DNA of 64,000 bases from Halosolutus halophilus (GCF_022869805.1 NZ_CP094974.1:2852001-2916000), one strand, 5' to 3'; shown: positions 52,692 through 61,775, counted from the stretch's first letter. Translations and numbers: made by a program. The notes: generated by a model from the letters alone, not told the origin.

Positions 52692-53168
52692 ATGTACGAC
52701 TGTATCCTCGTCCCGACCGACGGGTCGGAAGAGGGCGAGTACGCCCTCGAGTACGCGTTCGACCTCGCGCGCGCCCACGACGCAACGGTTCGCGTGCTGT
52801 ACGTCGTCAACGTCGCCGGCTACGGCGGCCTTCCCATGGAGACGGCGTGGGAAGGGATCAGCGACGCACTGTACACGGAAGGCGAAGGCGCCGTTGAACG
52901 AGCCAAGGAACTCGCACCGGACGACGTCGAAGTCGAAACCAGCGTGCGCGAGGGGGCACCGAGTCGAACGATCATCGAACGGGCGGCCCCCGAGAACTGC
53001 GATCTCGTCGTGATGGGCACCCACGGCCGCGGCGGCATCGATCGACTCCTCCTGGGGAGCGTCGCGGAACGGGTCGTCCGCCGGGCCGACGTCCCCGTGC
53101 TTACGGTCCGGGTCGGCGACGAGAAAGGCGACGAGGCGGCCGAACGGTCACCCGTCGCCGTCGAGTAA
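52692..53168 (+). CDS. UspA-family universal stress protein (second)
   Basis: The 158-residue protein has a full ATP-binding set: ILVPTDGSEEGEYALEYAF at the start and GTHGRGGIDRLLLGSVAERVVRRADVPVLTV (G-x2-G-x9-GS, quoted in part: THGRGGIDRLLLGSVAERV). Unlike the first UspA protein, this one should bind nucleotide. ATG 52692 follows TATA-like agtaacaag; an alternative ATG lies at 52674. Confidence 0.88.
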   Translation: MYDCILVPTDGSEEGEYALEYAFDLARAHDATVRVLYVVNVAGYGGLPMETAWEGISDALYTEGEGAVERAKELAPDDVEVETSVREGAPSRTIIERAAPENCDLVVMGTHGRGGIDRLLLGSVAERVVRRADVPVLTVRVGDEKGDEAAERSPVAVE

Positions 53169-53292
53169 GGGCGAGTTCTCCGCGGGACGCGTCGCGCCGT
53201 CGATACGCACAGCGTCGGCGTCGGTCTGTACTCCGGTCGGCGGAGGTCGTAGTACGGGGCCACGAGCGACCGTCGCAGCGACGCGCGTGGTC

Positions 53293-53463
53293 TCAGAGTT
53301 CCTCGATATATGGCGCGACGTCTTCGTCGGTGACGTCCCGCCCATGGACGTCCTTCAGGTGGGACCGTGCAGCCTCGTATATCGACTCCTCGAACTCGCT
53401 GTAGACGACCACGTCGCAGTCGGCGACGTCGTGGCATTCGAATCGATACCGTTCCGTGACCAT
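53293..53463 (-). CDS. DUF1059 small protein
   Basis: The 56-residue protein matches DUF1059: YRFECHDVADCDVVVYSEFEE, then AARSHLKDVHG. The spacing of two Cys (C-x5-C) and two His (HLKDVH) is typical and suggests metal binding. ATG 53463 gives the normal family length. Confidence 0.85.
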   Translation of the reverse strand: MVTERYRFECHDVADCDVVVYSEFEESIYEAARSHLKDVHGRDVTDEDVAPYIEEL

Positions 53464-53568
53464 GTGAAATCGAGTAGCGCAAACATCATGTACCTGCTGC
53501 TTACGGGGGACGGTTCGTCCCAGTGCCGGCGTTGAAGCATTTGTATTCCGGCCTCGATTGAACGACGT

Positions 53569-54342
53569 ATGGTGGCGACGGGGACGAGTATCTCGGTTCT
53601 CGCTGGTGGAGTGACCGCGCTGATCGCCGTCTTTCTCACGTTTTACTTGCGGAATCAGTGGCAGGAGATCCAGTCCCTCCGGGCGATGCAGACGGAACTC
53701 GACCAGAACGGCGAACGGGTGCGGGAACTCGCCGATCTCCTCACTGACGACCTGCAACGCCAGCAGGTCGACCTGCCCGTCGAGGTGCCACCGGGAACGA
53801 GGATGGAGATCCGGTACGTCGTCTCGTTTCCCAGTTCCCTCTCGACCACCGCGTTCGAACAGTTGAAACACACTGGCATGTTCCTCCGGCTCTCGCCCGA
53901 GATTCGCCGTTCGTTGTTCGAGTTGTACGATACCGTCGATCGGATCAACCGGTTGCGCCAGCACAGAGAACGGATTCACTTCGACGATATCGGGAACGTA
54001 CACATCGTGATCGATCCGACCGAACTCGACGTCGACCCGGGCACGTCCGTCACCGAAGACGACCTCTCGGAAGAAACCCGACGACGGTTGGCGGACCTCC
54101 GACAGATGCGGCGAGCCATGAAGGGCGTGAATCGGTCGATATTGCGCCTCATCGCCTCGATCTCCTCGCCGGAGCTAATCGAAGAACTCGACCTGGAACC
54201 GTTCGCCGAGACCGATCGCAGTCGAGAGCCACGCCGGGGCTCGCGGATCGAGTCACCGAGTTCCGACGGGGTCGATCTCGAGGAGATGCGATCGATCCTG
54301 CGCGACGTCGAGCGGGACTTGGTCTGGTCCCGGTTCATGTAA
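53569..54342 (+). CDS. Membrane-anchored coiled-coil protein, unknown function
   Basis: The 257-residue protein has one N-terminal helix (about 8-27: LAGGVTALIAVFLTFYLR), an adjacent amphipathic coiled-coil region (QWQEIQSLRAMQTELDQNG) and a mixed soluble domain with two Arg/Glu-rich helices. I do not recognise a family. It is divergent from the DUF1059 gene and converges with birA. Confidence 0.65.
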   Translation: MVATGTSISVLAGGVTALIAVFLTFYLRNQWQEIQSLRAMQTELDQNGERVRELADLLTDDLQRQQVDLPVEVPPGTRMEIRYVVSFPSSLSTTAFEQLKHTGMFLRLSPEIRRSLFELYDTVDRINRLRQHRERIHFDDIGNVHIVIDPTELDVDPGTSVTEDDLSEETRRRLADLRQMRRAMKGVNRSILRLIASISSPELIEELDLEPFAETDRSREPRRGSRIESPSSDGVDLEEMRSILRDVERDLVWSRFM

Positions 54343-54375
54343 GTCGGTGCCCGAACGCCGGACGAACCCGCACCG

Positions 54376-55311
54376 TCAGACCGGGCGGAGGTGCTCGCAG
54401 TCGCCCGCGGAGACGGTCTCCCGTCCGTCGTCGGTCTCGACGACGAGCGCACCCGAGTCGGTCACGTCGATCGCCTCCCCCACGAGGTCGCCGGTCGGCC
54501 GATCGATCCGCACCCGCTGGCCGAGCGTCAGCGCGTGCTCGCGCCAGGCCGGCACGACCGACTCGAGGTCCGATCGGTACCGGTCGAACGCCTCCAGAAG
54601 TCGTTGGACGAAGCGCCGGCGATCGACGTCGCCGGCCTCGGCGCGGATACTGGTGGCCGTCTCGGGCAGATCGTCGGCGTCGATATTCGCGTTGACGCCG
54701 ATCCCGACGACGAGCCACTCGACACGGTCCGTCTCCCCTTCCATCTCCGTGAGGATGCCCGCGAGTTTCCGGTAGTCGGTCCCGTCGATCGGGACGATCA
54801 CGTCGTTCGGCCACTTGATCCGCGCGTCGACGCCCGCCTCGCGGGCCGCCTGCGTGATCGCGACCGAGGCGGCGAGCGTGTACAGCGGCGCCCTCGCCGG
54901 CGTGATCGCCGGTCGCGAGACGACGCTTACCCAGACACCACCCGAGGGGGAGGACCACTCGCGTTCGAGGCGGCCGCGCCCGCCGGTCTGCTCGTCAGCG
55001 AGGACGGCGACGTCCGCGGCCCCCTCCGCCGCCAGTTCGCGCGCCCGATCGTTCGTGTTCCCGATCGAGTCGTGGTACTCGATCGTGAACGGTGCGTCGA
55101 GTCCGTACTCGACCGCCGGGCCGTTGTAGGCCGTGACCCCGGCGAGGTCGTAGCCGTCGGGACCGCTCTCGATCTCGAAGCCAGCCTCGCGGAGCGCCTC
55201 GATGTGCTTCCAGACGGCCGCTCGCGAGACGTCCAGTTCGGCGGCCAGTTCCGGGCCCGATAGCGGCCCGTCGCCGATCGCCGCGAGGATCGCCCGTCGC
55301 GTCTCGTTCAT
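54376..55311 (-). CDS. birA: Biotin-protein ligase BirA with HTH domain
   Basis: The 311-residue protein has an N-terminal winged helix (about 1-55: LSGPELAAELDVSRAAVWKHIEAL), then the ligase core: EQTGGRGRLEREWSSPSGG, the catalytic IKWPNDV and LVVGIGVNAN. A C-terminal SH3-like domain (TGDLVGEAIDVTDSGALVV) closes it. It attaches biotin to carboxylase carrier proteins and probably also represses transcription. Confidence 0.93.
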   Translation of the reverse strand: MNETRRAILAAIGDGPLSGPELAAELDVSRAAVWKHIEALREAGFEIESGPDGYDLAGVTAYNGPAVEYGLDAPFTIEYHDSIGNTNDRARELAAEGAADVAVLADEQTGGRGRLEREWSSPSGGVWVSVVSRPAITPARAPLYTLAASVAITQAAREAGVDARIKWPNDVIVPIDGTDYRKLAGILTEMEGETDRVEWLVVGIGVNANIDADDLPETATSIRAEAGDVDRRRFVQRLLEAFDRYRSDLESVVPAWREHALTLGQRVRIDRPTGDLVGEAIDVTDSGALVVETDDGRETVSAGDCEHLRPV

Positions 55312-55464
55312 AGGCTCGCAAGGGGGCCGCTCGTACTTCAATCGGGAGGAATTCGCGATCGATCGTCCCGATCTCCCGACCTGTTTGCTCTCCAGCCGAT
55401 CCCTAGGCTTTTCGGGACCGGTAACGCAGGTCCGAGTACGGGGTGTCGTACGCTAACATCACTC

Positions 55465-55635
55465 ATGAAAATAGGCGATATCTGTACCGTCTGTGAGACC
55501 CGCATAGACGATGCAGAGATCGACGTCTGCGAGACGTGCGGGCGCGAACTCCACGAACCGTGTGAAGAATACAGGACCACCTTCGACTGCCGTCACTGCG
55601 CGGACGAGACGGCAATCGGGGCGGTCGAGTTCTGA
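55465..55635 (+). CDS. 56-residue C4HC3 zinc-finger protein (PHD/RING-like spacing)
   Basis: This gene is short but clear: ATG 55465 to TGA 55633-55635. Its eight ligands are C7, C10, C22, C25, H30, C33, C42 and C45, a C-x2-C-x11-C-x2-C-x4-H-x2-C-x8-C-x2-C pattern. This is the PHD/RING cross-brace order with a short last loop, ending after the last CxxC with about 11 residues. The protein is acidic, as expected in haloarchaea. No partner is obvious; birA is upstream on the opposite strand. Confidence 0.75.
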   Translation: MKIGDICTVCETRIDDAEIDVCETCGRELHEPCEEYRTTFDCRHCADETAIGAVEF

Positions 55636-55780
55636 GCAACGCCGTTCTTTTGCGTGCGAGTGGCGAACGCTGCAGGCCTCGGGTCTTGACCGTGAGAACC
55701 CCCCTCGCTCGATCGCTTCGAACGCGAGCGGGGCCGACCCGCGATGGAAACCGGGCCGCGAGTCGGTATCGACGGACCGA

Positions 55781-57727
55781 TCACGGTCCGCGACCTCGAA
55801 TGGCCTCGTCGTCGACGTCACCTTTCATCACGAAGTGGTCCCAGGCCGCCGCGACGGGCAATTCGAGGAGTTCGCCGTCGTCCTCGTACCCGTACCACGA
55901 TTCGTCCGGGTCGAACCCGCCGAACACCCGAACGTCCTGGTCGCCGCGACCCGCAGCGAGTTGCTGTAACCGTTCGGTGGGGAAACTGACCCACAGATCG
56001 TCGTCCTCGAGGTCGGTACGGGTCGCGTCCAGACGTTCGCCGTTCTGGTTCACCGCGTAGAACGACTCGCCTTCGATAGCAGTCTGGCTCTCGGGCGCGT
56101 CGAAGCGGACGCTCGTCCGACCGCGACGGCGTACCAGGTCCGTGAGGGAGTCGACGTCCTCGTCGACCCGTTGGATGCGATGGTCGACGGAGGGCGATAC
56201 CGCGCCCTTCTCTTCGAGCATCTCGAGGGTGATGAACCCGAGGAAGTCGTCGGACTCGTGGATCACCTCGGCGTCGTCGAACTCGTCGAATCCGGCGACG
56301 TAGTCGTTCGTCGTGAACGTGTACGTCGCCTCCCGGTCGAGGGGCGCACCCTGCACGTAGACGTTCTCGACCGACCCGTCACCGAAGTGGCCGGTCCACT
56401 CGTACTGGACGCCGCCGACCTGGACGGACTGCTGTGCACCGAACGCGGACCACGGGAGCGCCGCGATCTGACTCTCGAGGATCTCTTCGACGGTGCTCCC
56501 GTCGACTTCCATGGTGACGATCGTGTTGGGGAAGGGAAGCACGTCGAGCCACGCGAGCCCCGTGATGGGGCCGGGCCCGTACACCCGATTCGATCGGATC
56601 CCGCCGGCGTTCTGCAGTGCGACGTCGACCTGCTCGACGCCGTCGGCGTGTTCCTCGGCGTACTCCATCATGAGGTCACAGATCAGATTCCCCAACTCGC
56701 TCTCCCGCGCGTAGTTGGTGTCGAATCGGGCGTCGAGGGCGACGTCGGAGGCGAAGTACTCTCGACCGTACTCCTCCTCCAGGGCGGTTCGCCAGTCGGC
56801 GACGATCGCGGCCATGCCCTCGTCGGGGTCGAGGTCCGCGGGATCGGGATCGTGTCGGTCCCAGTCCACGAGATTTCCGTCAGCATCGAGCGTGAGTTCG
56901 CCGAGGTGGTCGAACTCGTCGCCGAACTCGCTGATGAGCGTGCCCGCGTGGGTCTCGGGTTCGTCGAAGACGACCTCGGAGTGAGAGCCGACGATCGCGT
57001 CCAGATCGTCGACGGCCTCGGCGATGTCGTAGTGCGTCGAGTGATTCGCGTGCGAGGCGAGGACGACGACGTCGGCACCAGCGTCCCTGAGTGCGGCCGT
57101 CGCCTCCCGGCTCGCCTCGACCGGATCGAGCGCCCGGTAGTCGTCCGGGTAGTCGGTGATGTCGTGGAAGGCACCGACACCGCTGCCGAAGATTCCGAGC
57201 GTAATATCACCGACGTCTCGGGTAATCCACCGTTCCGTCTCCGGAACGGGTTCGTCCTCGGGGGTGAGGAGGTTGGCGACGACCCACGGGAACTCGCTTT
57301 CCGCAAACCGGTCGACGGCCACGTCGATTCCGAAGTCGAACTCGTGATTCCCGGCGCCGACCGCGAGCGGATCCATGTAGTTCAGCGCCTCGATCATGTG
57401 CGCGCCCTCGTAGGCCAGTCCCATGATCGAGGGTGCGATGTCGTCGCCGATCCCGAGGAAGACGGCGTTCTCCCGGGCCGTACGCCGTTTGTCGACGAGA
57501 GTCTGATACCGGGCGATGTCCATCGTCCCGTCGTCGGTCGGATCCCCGAAGCGTCCGTGGAAGTGCGTATCGTGGAGAACGGTTACCGTCGGGTCGGACT
57601 GGGCACTCGCAGTGGTGGTTCCCGCGACCCCGAGTCCGACTGCGATCCCACCGATCGCTCCCGAAAGAACGTTTCGCCGGCCGATCTCGTACGCGTCCGA
57701 ATCGGGTCGGTCCGTGTGCTTTCCCAT
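55781..57727 (-). CDS. Tat-exported 5'-nucleotidase/UshA-type metallophosphoesterase
   Basis: The 648-residue protein has a Tat signal (IGRRNVLSGAIGG...ASA) and the two UshA domains. The calcineurin-like part has VTVLHDTHFHGRF, LGIGDDIAPS, AGNHEFDFG and LASHANHSTHYD, although the first motif reads HDTHFHG rather than the usual NDxHG. The C-terminal 5-nucleotidase domain shows NAGGIRSNRVYGPGPI and TTNDYVAGF. It would dephosphorylate extracellular nucleotides. A further approximately 100-residue C-terminal domain with unknown role follows. Confidence 0.9.
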   Translation of the reverse strand: MGKHTDRPDSDAYEIGRRNVLSGAIGGIAVGLGVAGTTTASAQSDPTVTVLHDTHFHGRFGDPTDDGTMDIARYQTLVDKRRTARENAVFLGIGDDIAPSIMGLAYEGAHMIEALNYMDPLAVGAGNHEFDFGIDVAVDRFAESEFPWVVANLLTPEDEPVPETERWITRDVGDITLGIFGSGVGAFHDITDYPDDYRALDPVEASREATAALRDAGADVVVLASHANHSTHYDIAEAVDDLDAIVGSHSEVVFDEPETHAGTLISEFGDEFDHLGELTLDADGNLVDWDRHDPDPADLDPDEGMAAIVADWRTALEEEYGREYFASDVALDARFDTNYARESELGNLICDLMMEYAEEHADGVEQVDVALQNAGGIRSNRVYGPGPITGLAWLDVLPFPNTIVTMEVDGSTVEEILESQIAALPWSAFGAQQSVQVGGVQYEWTGHFGDGSVENVYVQGAPLDREATYTFTTNDYVAGFDEFDDAEVIHESDDFLGFITLEMLEEKGAVSPSVDHRIQRVDEDVDSLTDLVRRRGRTSVRFDAPESQTAIEGESFYAVNQNGERLDATRTDLEDDDLWVSFPTERLQQLAAGRGDQDVRVFGGFDPDESWYGYEDDGELLELPVAAAWDHFVMKGDVDDEAIRGRGP

Positions 57728-57904
57728 ACACCCTTTGATGCAATTTTTCGGTAAAGTCTTTTTTGACGATTAAAGTATGGATAATGTCGACAGTGCCGGG
57801 CCGTTATCAATAGGTTCGATCGTCGAAAGTGGTGAATACGCGGCCGTGAATCGTGCCTTCTTCGCGGTCGGTCACGCGCGTCGCCGGGCAGTACGGGAAT
57901 CCTC

Positions 57905-58054
57905 TCACTTCGTCTCCCGCTCCGTCCGTTCCCGAACCAACTCGGTGGGGCAGCGTTCGTCGGACTCGTATTCGGCGGCGATTGGTCCGGGTTTCCCGTC
58001 ACCGAACGCCCGCGTCCCGGATCCCCTTCCGCGTAACTGTACGTTGTTCGACAC
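57905..58054 (-). CDS. Possible 49-residue small protein
   Basis: From GTG 58054 the frame reads VSNNVQLRGRGSGTRAFG and ends acidic (ERCPTELVRERTERETK). Third-codon positions are mostly G or C, as in real genes here. No promoter or ribosome-binding site is evident and no family is recognised, so the call is weak. Confidence 0.3.
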   Translation of the reverse strand: MSNNVQLRGRGSGTRAFGDGKPGPIAAEYESDERCPTELVRERTERETK

Positions 58055-58190
58055 AGCGCCGACCCGGATCGATCGTCGACGGTCCACCGTCGAGGGCCGG
58101 CCATCGCGACGCCACCGGATCGTAGTATCGACGCCCGATCGCCGTCCCGCCGGTGCTGATTAGCGGGTGGTAAATCGCTGAACCGTCCAG

Positions 58191-58200
58191 TCAATATAAG
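58191..58200 (+). promoter_or_regulatory. TATA box of the HalOD1 gene
   Basis: The element tcaatataag lies about 35 bases before ATG 58232. Confidence 0.5.
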
Positions 58201-58231
58201 AGGACCGTAACGGAATCCGATACGTAGTTTC

Positions 58232-59056
58232 ATGCCAGCCGACACCCCCCGCTACGTACACCTCGAAGAAGGCCCACCGCTCGGAGGACAGATCGTTCGG
58301 GCTATCTCGTCGATCGTCGACGAGGACCGCGACGAGCTAGCGCCGCTTCACGGGACCATCGATCCGGAGGCGCTGGAGACCGTCGTCCGTGACGAGCCCA
58401 CGCAGTTCGTTTCCGTCGTCTACGAGGGGTTTCACGTGACCATCTTGAACGGGACGCGACTGGTCGTCCGGGACACGGACTCGATTTACGCGGAACTCGC
58501 CGGCGTCTCGAACGTGCTCGTGCCGACGACGGATCGAACCGACGCGTGCACCGAACTCCTGACCCCGTATCCGCCGGAGTGGGAGAACGTTCTCAGCGTC
58601 TCGTTCGACGACCCGACCGTTCATCTCGAGGGCCATCCGGCCGAAACGGGAATCGTCACCGTCGGCGGATTCACCCGCTCTACATCGCAGTCCTCGACGG
58701 CACCGGCTCGAACGTCCGGGGCACCCGACCTCCCGTCGGTCGCCTCGGTCGCGGATCCGACCGACCTGTCGGCGCTCGAATCCGCGATTGCCGATCAGCT
58801 CTCGGCGTGGGAGGGAACCCAGAACCCGACCGTCGTCTGCTTCCACTCGATCACCGAACTGTTACAGCACGTCGATTCGACGGCTGCACGACGGTTTCTC
58901 GAGGCGCTCACTCGGGAAATCAGTGCTGCCGACGCGATCGCACACTACCACGTCGACGCCGACTCCTGTCCCGGGCCCGAGCTGGACGCGCTCGAATCGA
59001 TCGTCGACGTGACCGTCGAACGGGGAGCGACCGACCTCCGAGTCCGAGAGCCCTAG
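58232..59056 (+). CDS. HalOD1 output-domain protein with C-terminal RecA-like domain
   Basis: The 274-residue protein starts with a HalOD1-type output domain (about 15-85: IVRAISSIVDEDRDELAPL, VYEGFHVTILNGTRLVV). A Ser/Thr-rich linker follows (about 150-165) and then a domain of about 110 residues with FHSITELLQHVD and AAARRFLEALTREI-type helices (TAARRFLEALTREISAADAI). That second part resembles the degenerate RecA/KaiC-like domains of haloarchaeal signalling proteins. A signalling or gene-expression output role is inferred. Confidence 0.75.
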   Translation: MPADTPRYVHLEEGPPLGGQIVRAISSIVDEDRDELAPLHGTIDPEALETVVRDEPTQFVSVVYEGFHVTILNGTRLVVRDTDSIYAELAGVSNVLVPTTDRTDACTELLTPYPPEWENVLSVSFDDPTVHLEGHPAETGIVTVGGFTRSTSQSSTAPARTSGAPDLPSVASVADPTDLSALESAIADQLSAWEGTQNPTVVCFHSITELLQHVDSTAARRFLEALTREISAADAIAHYHVDADSCPGPELDALESIVDVTVERGATDLRVREP

Positions 59057-59082
59057 GTATCGTCACCCGACGGGCCCGACGA

Positions 59083-60063
59083 TCAGGCTCGCAGTTCGCG
59101 CAGTTTCTCGCGACCGGGTGCGATCAGTTCGTCGAGAGACGCCGCCAGCGTGCTCTTCGCGTCGGCGGGGTGGAGGTCGCCGGATTCGAGGTCCGCGGCG
59201 AGGGCCTCGTAGGATTCGTAGGTGAGGTCGCCGCCGTACTTCTCGGGTCGCTCGACGGTGATCTCCTCGAACCGCGGGAACACGTGGTACTCGAACAGTT
59301 CGAGCACGGGGTTCTCGAGGTCGCCTTCAGGGTCGCGCGTCGGCGGACAGAACGCCGAGTTGACCTTCTCCTCGAGTTCCGCGGTGGAATCTTCCATCGA
59401 GATTGTCACGCCCTCGCTCGAGGACATCTTCCCCTCGCCGGTGGTGAGGTCGGCGACGATCGGTGTGTGGATGGCGGGCCGAACCTCGTAGTCGAGTTCG
59501 GGAAGCTTCTCGCGGGCGAGCATGTGGACCTTCCGCTGGTCCAGGCCGCCGACCGCGAGGTCGAGGTCGAGGTACTCGATGTCAAGCGCCTGCATCAGCG
59601 GGTAGACGAGGTGGCTCACCTTGGCCGTCTCGTCGCCCTGAATCTCGGCCATCGCACGCTGGGCGCGGTTCATCGTCGTCGAGAGTTCGAGTTCGTGAAG
59701 ATCGAGAGTGTACTCCTCGTCGAGCTGGAACTCGGAGCCGTAGACGAACTCCGACCTCTCCTCGTCGAGGCCGTAGGCGACGAACTGGGCTTTCATCTGC
59801 TCGGCGGTGTCACGGATCTCCTCGAACGTCCCTTTCCCGTTGAGGTAGGCGTGGACGTCCGCGAGCAGGACGACGACGTCCATGCCGGCCTCCTGAAGGT
59901 CGATGAGTTTGTTCGCCGTCAGCAGGTGGCCGAGATGGAGCACGCCGGAGGGCTCGTAGCCGACGTAGACGCGCTTGCCCGCCGGATCCGCGGCGAGATC
60001 GCGAACCTCCTCGTCGGTGACGACCTCCTCGGCGTTTCGCGTGATCAGGTCGTAGGTGTCCAT
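59083..60063 (-). CDS. tyrS: Tyrosyl-tRNA synthetase
   Basis: The 326-residue protein is an archaeal-type TyrRS: VGYEPSGVLHLGHLL (HIGH variant HLGH), YPLMQALDIEYLDLDLAVGG with GGLDQRKVHMLARE, and KMSSSEG (KMSKS variant). It charges tRNA-Tyr. ATG 60063 is chosen because MDTYDLITRN fits archaeal TyrRS starts; upstream frame is not similar. Confidence 0.95.
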   Translation of the reverse strand: MDTYDLITRNAEEVVTDEEVRDLAADPAGKRVYVGYEPSGVLHLGHLLTANKLIDLQEAGMDVVVLLADVHAYLNGKGTFEEIRDTAEQMKAQFVAYGLDEERSEFVYGSEFQLDEEYTLDLHELELSTTMNRAQRAMAEIQGDETAKVSHLVYPLMQALDIEYLDLDLAVGGLDQRKVHMLAREKLPELDYEVRPAIHTPIVADLTTGEGKMSSSEGVTISMEDSTAELEEKVNSAFCPPTRDPEGDLENPVLELFEYHVFPRFEEITVERPEKYGGDLTYESYEALAADLESGDLHPADAKSTLAASLDELIAPGREKLRELRA

Positions 60064-60134
60064 GTGTGGACAAAAGCCGGAGGAGGGATTTATACCTCCT
60101 GAATGCCCGCTCGTCGGGCGGCGACGAGGGGACG

Positions 60135-60431
60135 TCACGTCGCGTGACGAACGGTGGTGGTCCCGTCTTGGGAGACGTGAATCCGGTATCCCCGGTAGGT
60201 GAACTCCAGTTCCGCGTCGGCCGCTGCTGGCGGCGGCGACGAGAAGAGGGCGGCGATCAGCCCGCCGATACAGTCGTAGATCGGTTCGATGTCCGCTGGA
60301 TCGGCGTCTTCGATATCGGCGACGAGTCGTTGACGATCGATCGAAACGACGAGCGGGCCACGGTGTCGAGGAGAAATGGTTGTATTTTTGGTGACGGAGA
60401 AGTACCCCACGTGGTATGGCAACCCATGCAC
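60135..60431 (-). CDS. Small HalOD1-like domain protein
   Basis: The conserved part (about 70 residues) reads VSIDRQRLVADIEDADPADIEPIYDCIGG-type helix (part: ADIEPIYDCIGGLIAAL) and ends FTYRGYRIHVSQDGTTTV, like the stand-alone HalOD1 output domain. The N-terminal start is uncertain: in-frame ATG 60431 or GTG 60410 both overlap or nearly overlap the divergent gene at 60416. It is upstream of tyrS on the same strand. Confidence 0.6.
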   Translation of the reverse strand: MHGLPYHVGYFSVTKNTTISPRHRGPLVVSIDRQRLVADIEDADPADIEPIYDCIGGLIAALFSSPPPAAADAELEFTYRGYRIHVSQDGTTTVRHAT

Positions 60432-60739
60432 CGCAGAACGGTGGCGACGCTGGTGCCGAACTCCCCGACGTCGTCCCGTTTACGCTGCCCCATCTAACGC
60501 GGTTGAGTTGGGAACTGGGATCGCGTGTCGTGGGGGACGACGAGTCGACACTTCACAGCGAGTGGGAGCGGACGGGATCGTCGTGGCTGCTGTCGATCTT
60601 CCGTGTGACAGATAATACCGTCATCCTGAAGGTCCGTACACCTGTCGGACGGGAACGGTTCTACGGCGCTGCTCGATCGGACCTGCAGACGGCCCGCCCA
60701 CGACTCGAGGATTCCCCGTACTGGCACCGTCTCGAGTAA
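60416..60739 (+). CDS. Small haloarchaeal protein, unknown function
   Basis: The 107-residue protein has LPHLTRLSWELGSRVV, a Trp-rich strand (HSEWERTGSSWLLSIFRV), then VILKVRTPVGRERFYGAA and a final PYWHRLE. It is a compact alpha/beta domain without Cys or membrane segments. Its start overlaps the 5' end of the opposite-strand HalOD1-like frame. No family is recognised. Confidence 0.7.
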   Translation: MATHAPQNGGDAGAELPDVVPFTLPHLTRLSWELGSRVVGDDESTLHSEWERTGSSWLLSIFRVTDNTVILKVRTPVGRERFYGAARSDLQTARPRLEDSPYWHRLE

Positions 60740-60861
60740 CCTACCCCGCCTACTCCTCGAAGACGATATGTGAACAGTTGTCCGCGTCGTACCCAGCGAT
60801 ACGAATTCGAGGCCGCGCGATCGCTGGCGGGCCATCGGATCCCCCGGGACACCGAGAGCCT

Positions 60862-61638
60862 TCAGACACCGTTTCGAATCCGGTCTTCCGCGTTCTCGAG
60901 GGCACGCTCTCGATCGAATCCCTCGACGATTCCCCGCAGTTCGTCCTCGTCGGCAGCCGCCAGATCCCGCGCGTGTGCGGTCATGTTCGGCACCGCGCGA
61001 ATGATGTTGTCGACGATCGGTACGTCTGCGACCTGCGGCGATCGCGAGAGGGGATTGAGATCGATCACGATCTCGGTCTTGTTCATCTCGTCTAACGCCT
61101 CCGCCCGATCGCCGTCCTCCAGCGGGACGAGGACGACGTCGGCCGCGTAGATCCCGTCGGCGTCGACTTTCGCGCGCTGGTGGTCGAGGTTCGGGATCCG
61201 GGCGTCGGCCTCCAGCCCCTTGACCGCCTCGGCACCGTGCTCGCGAAGGTGGTCGGCGATCGCCGCGATCCGTTCGGGCGTCCGGTTGAACAGGTTCACC
61301 TCGAGGTCGGCCCCGGTCACCTCGGCGAGGGCGACCATCTCGCCGGGGACGAGCGCCGCCACGTTGCCGTTGATCGAGAGGACCGGCCGATCGGCGAGCA
61401 GCAGGTGCGCGGCGGCCACGCGTTCGGCCTCGTCCGCGCTGGGAATCGTCTCCTCGCCGAGCAGGTAGTCGAAGGCGCTCCCGCGGCCTTCGGCGTGCAT
61501 TCCCTGGAGGTGGGTGATCCCCTTCTCGACGCCCTCCTCGATCCGGTGGCGAGTGAGGAGATCCTGGTATCTGGGGTGGTCCTCCGGGATCTCTTCCTCG
61601 TCCTCGACCTCTGCAGAGACGGTCTCGTAATCGGTCAC
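60862..61638 (-). CDS. 4-phosphopantoate--beta-alanine ligase
   Basis: The 258-residue protein matches the archaeal phosphopantothenate synthetase family (COG1701): EDHPRYQDLLTRHRIEEGVEKGI, MHAEGRGSAFDYLLGE, LSINGNVAALVPGEMV and NLFNRTPERI. The enzyme condenses 4-phosphopantoate with beta-alanine using ATP in archaeal coenzyme A synthesis. The partner pantoate kinase is not in the window. Confidence 0.92.
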   Translation of the reverse strand: MTDYETVSAEVEDEEEIPEDHPRYQDLLTRHRIEEGVEKGITHLQGMHAEGRGSAFDYLLGEETIPSADEAERVAAAHLLLADRPVLSINGNVAALVPGEMVALAEVTGADLEVNLFNRTPERIAAIADHLREHGAEAVKGLEADARIPNLDHQRAKVDADGIYAADVVLVPLEDGDRAEALDEMNKTEIVIDLNPLSRSPQVADVPIVDNIIRAVPNMTAHARDLAAADEDELRGIVEGFDRERALENAEDRIRNGV

Positions 61639-61775
61639 GGTCGTTCACTGGAGGTAGTCGATAAAAAACGGCCCGGTCGCTCGTCGAACGCGTCGGCGCC
61701 GCGAGCGAGTGTCGAAAACGGAACGGGTGAAAACGAGAGTCGTCGGAATCGATTCGCGCCGTCGCGGTCAGGCGA

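Larger units (their letters stand above)
57728..58231. other. Intergenic region between the nucleotidase and HalOD1 genes
   Basis: Divergent promoters occupy both ends (an AT-rich stretch near 57740-57780 for the minus-strand nucleotidase, and the TATA at 58193). The centre has no strong gene; one short acidic frame at 57905-58054 is listed separately. Confidence 0.6.

Noticed and set aside
57583-58245. A 220-residue minus-strand frame across the nucleotidase start and upstream region
   Set aside because: It is Arg-rich, overlaps the nucleotidase gene in another frame, and has no domain. It looks like a chance open frame.
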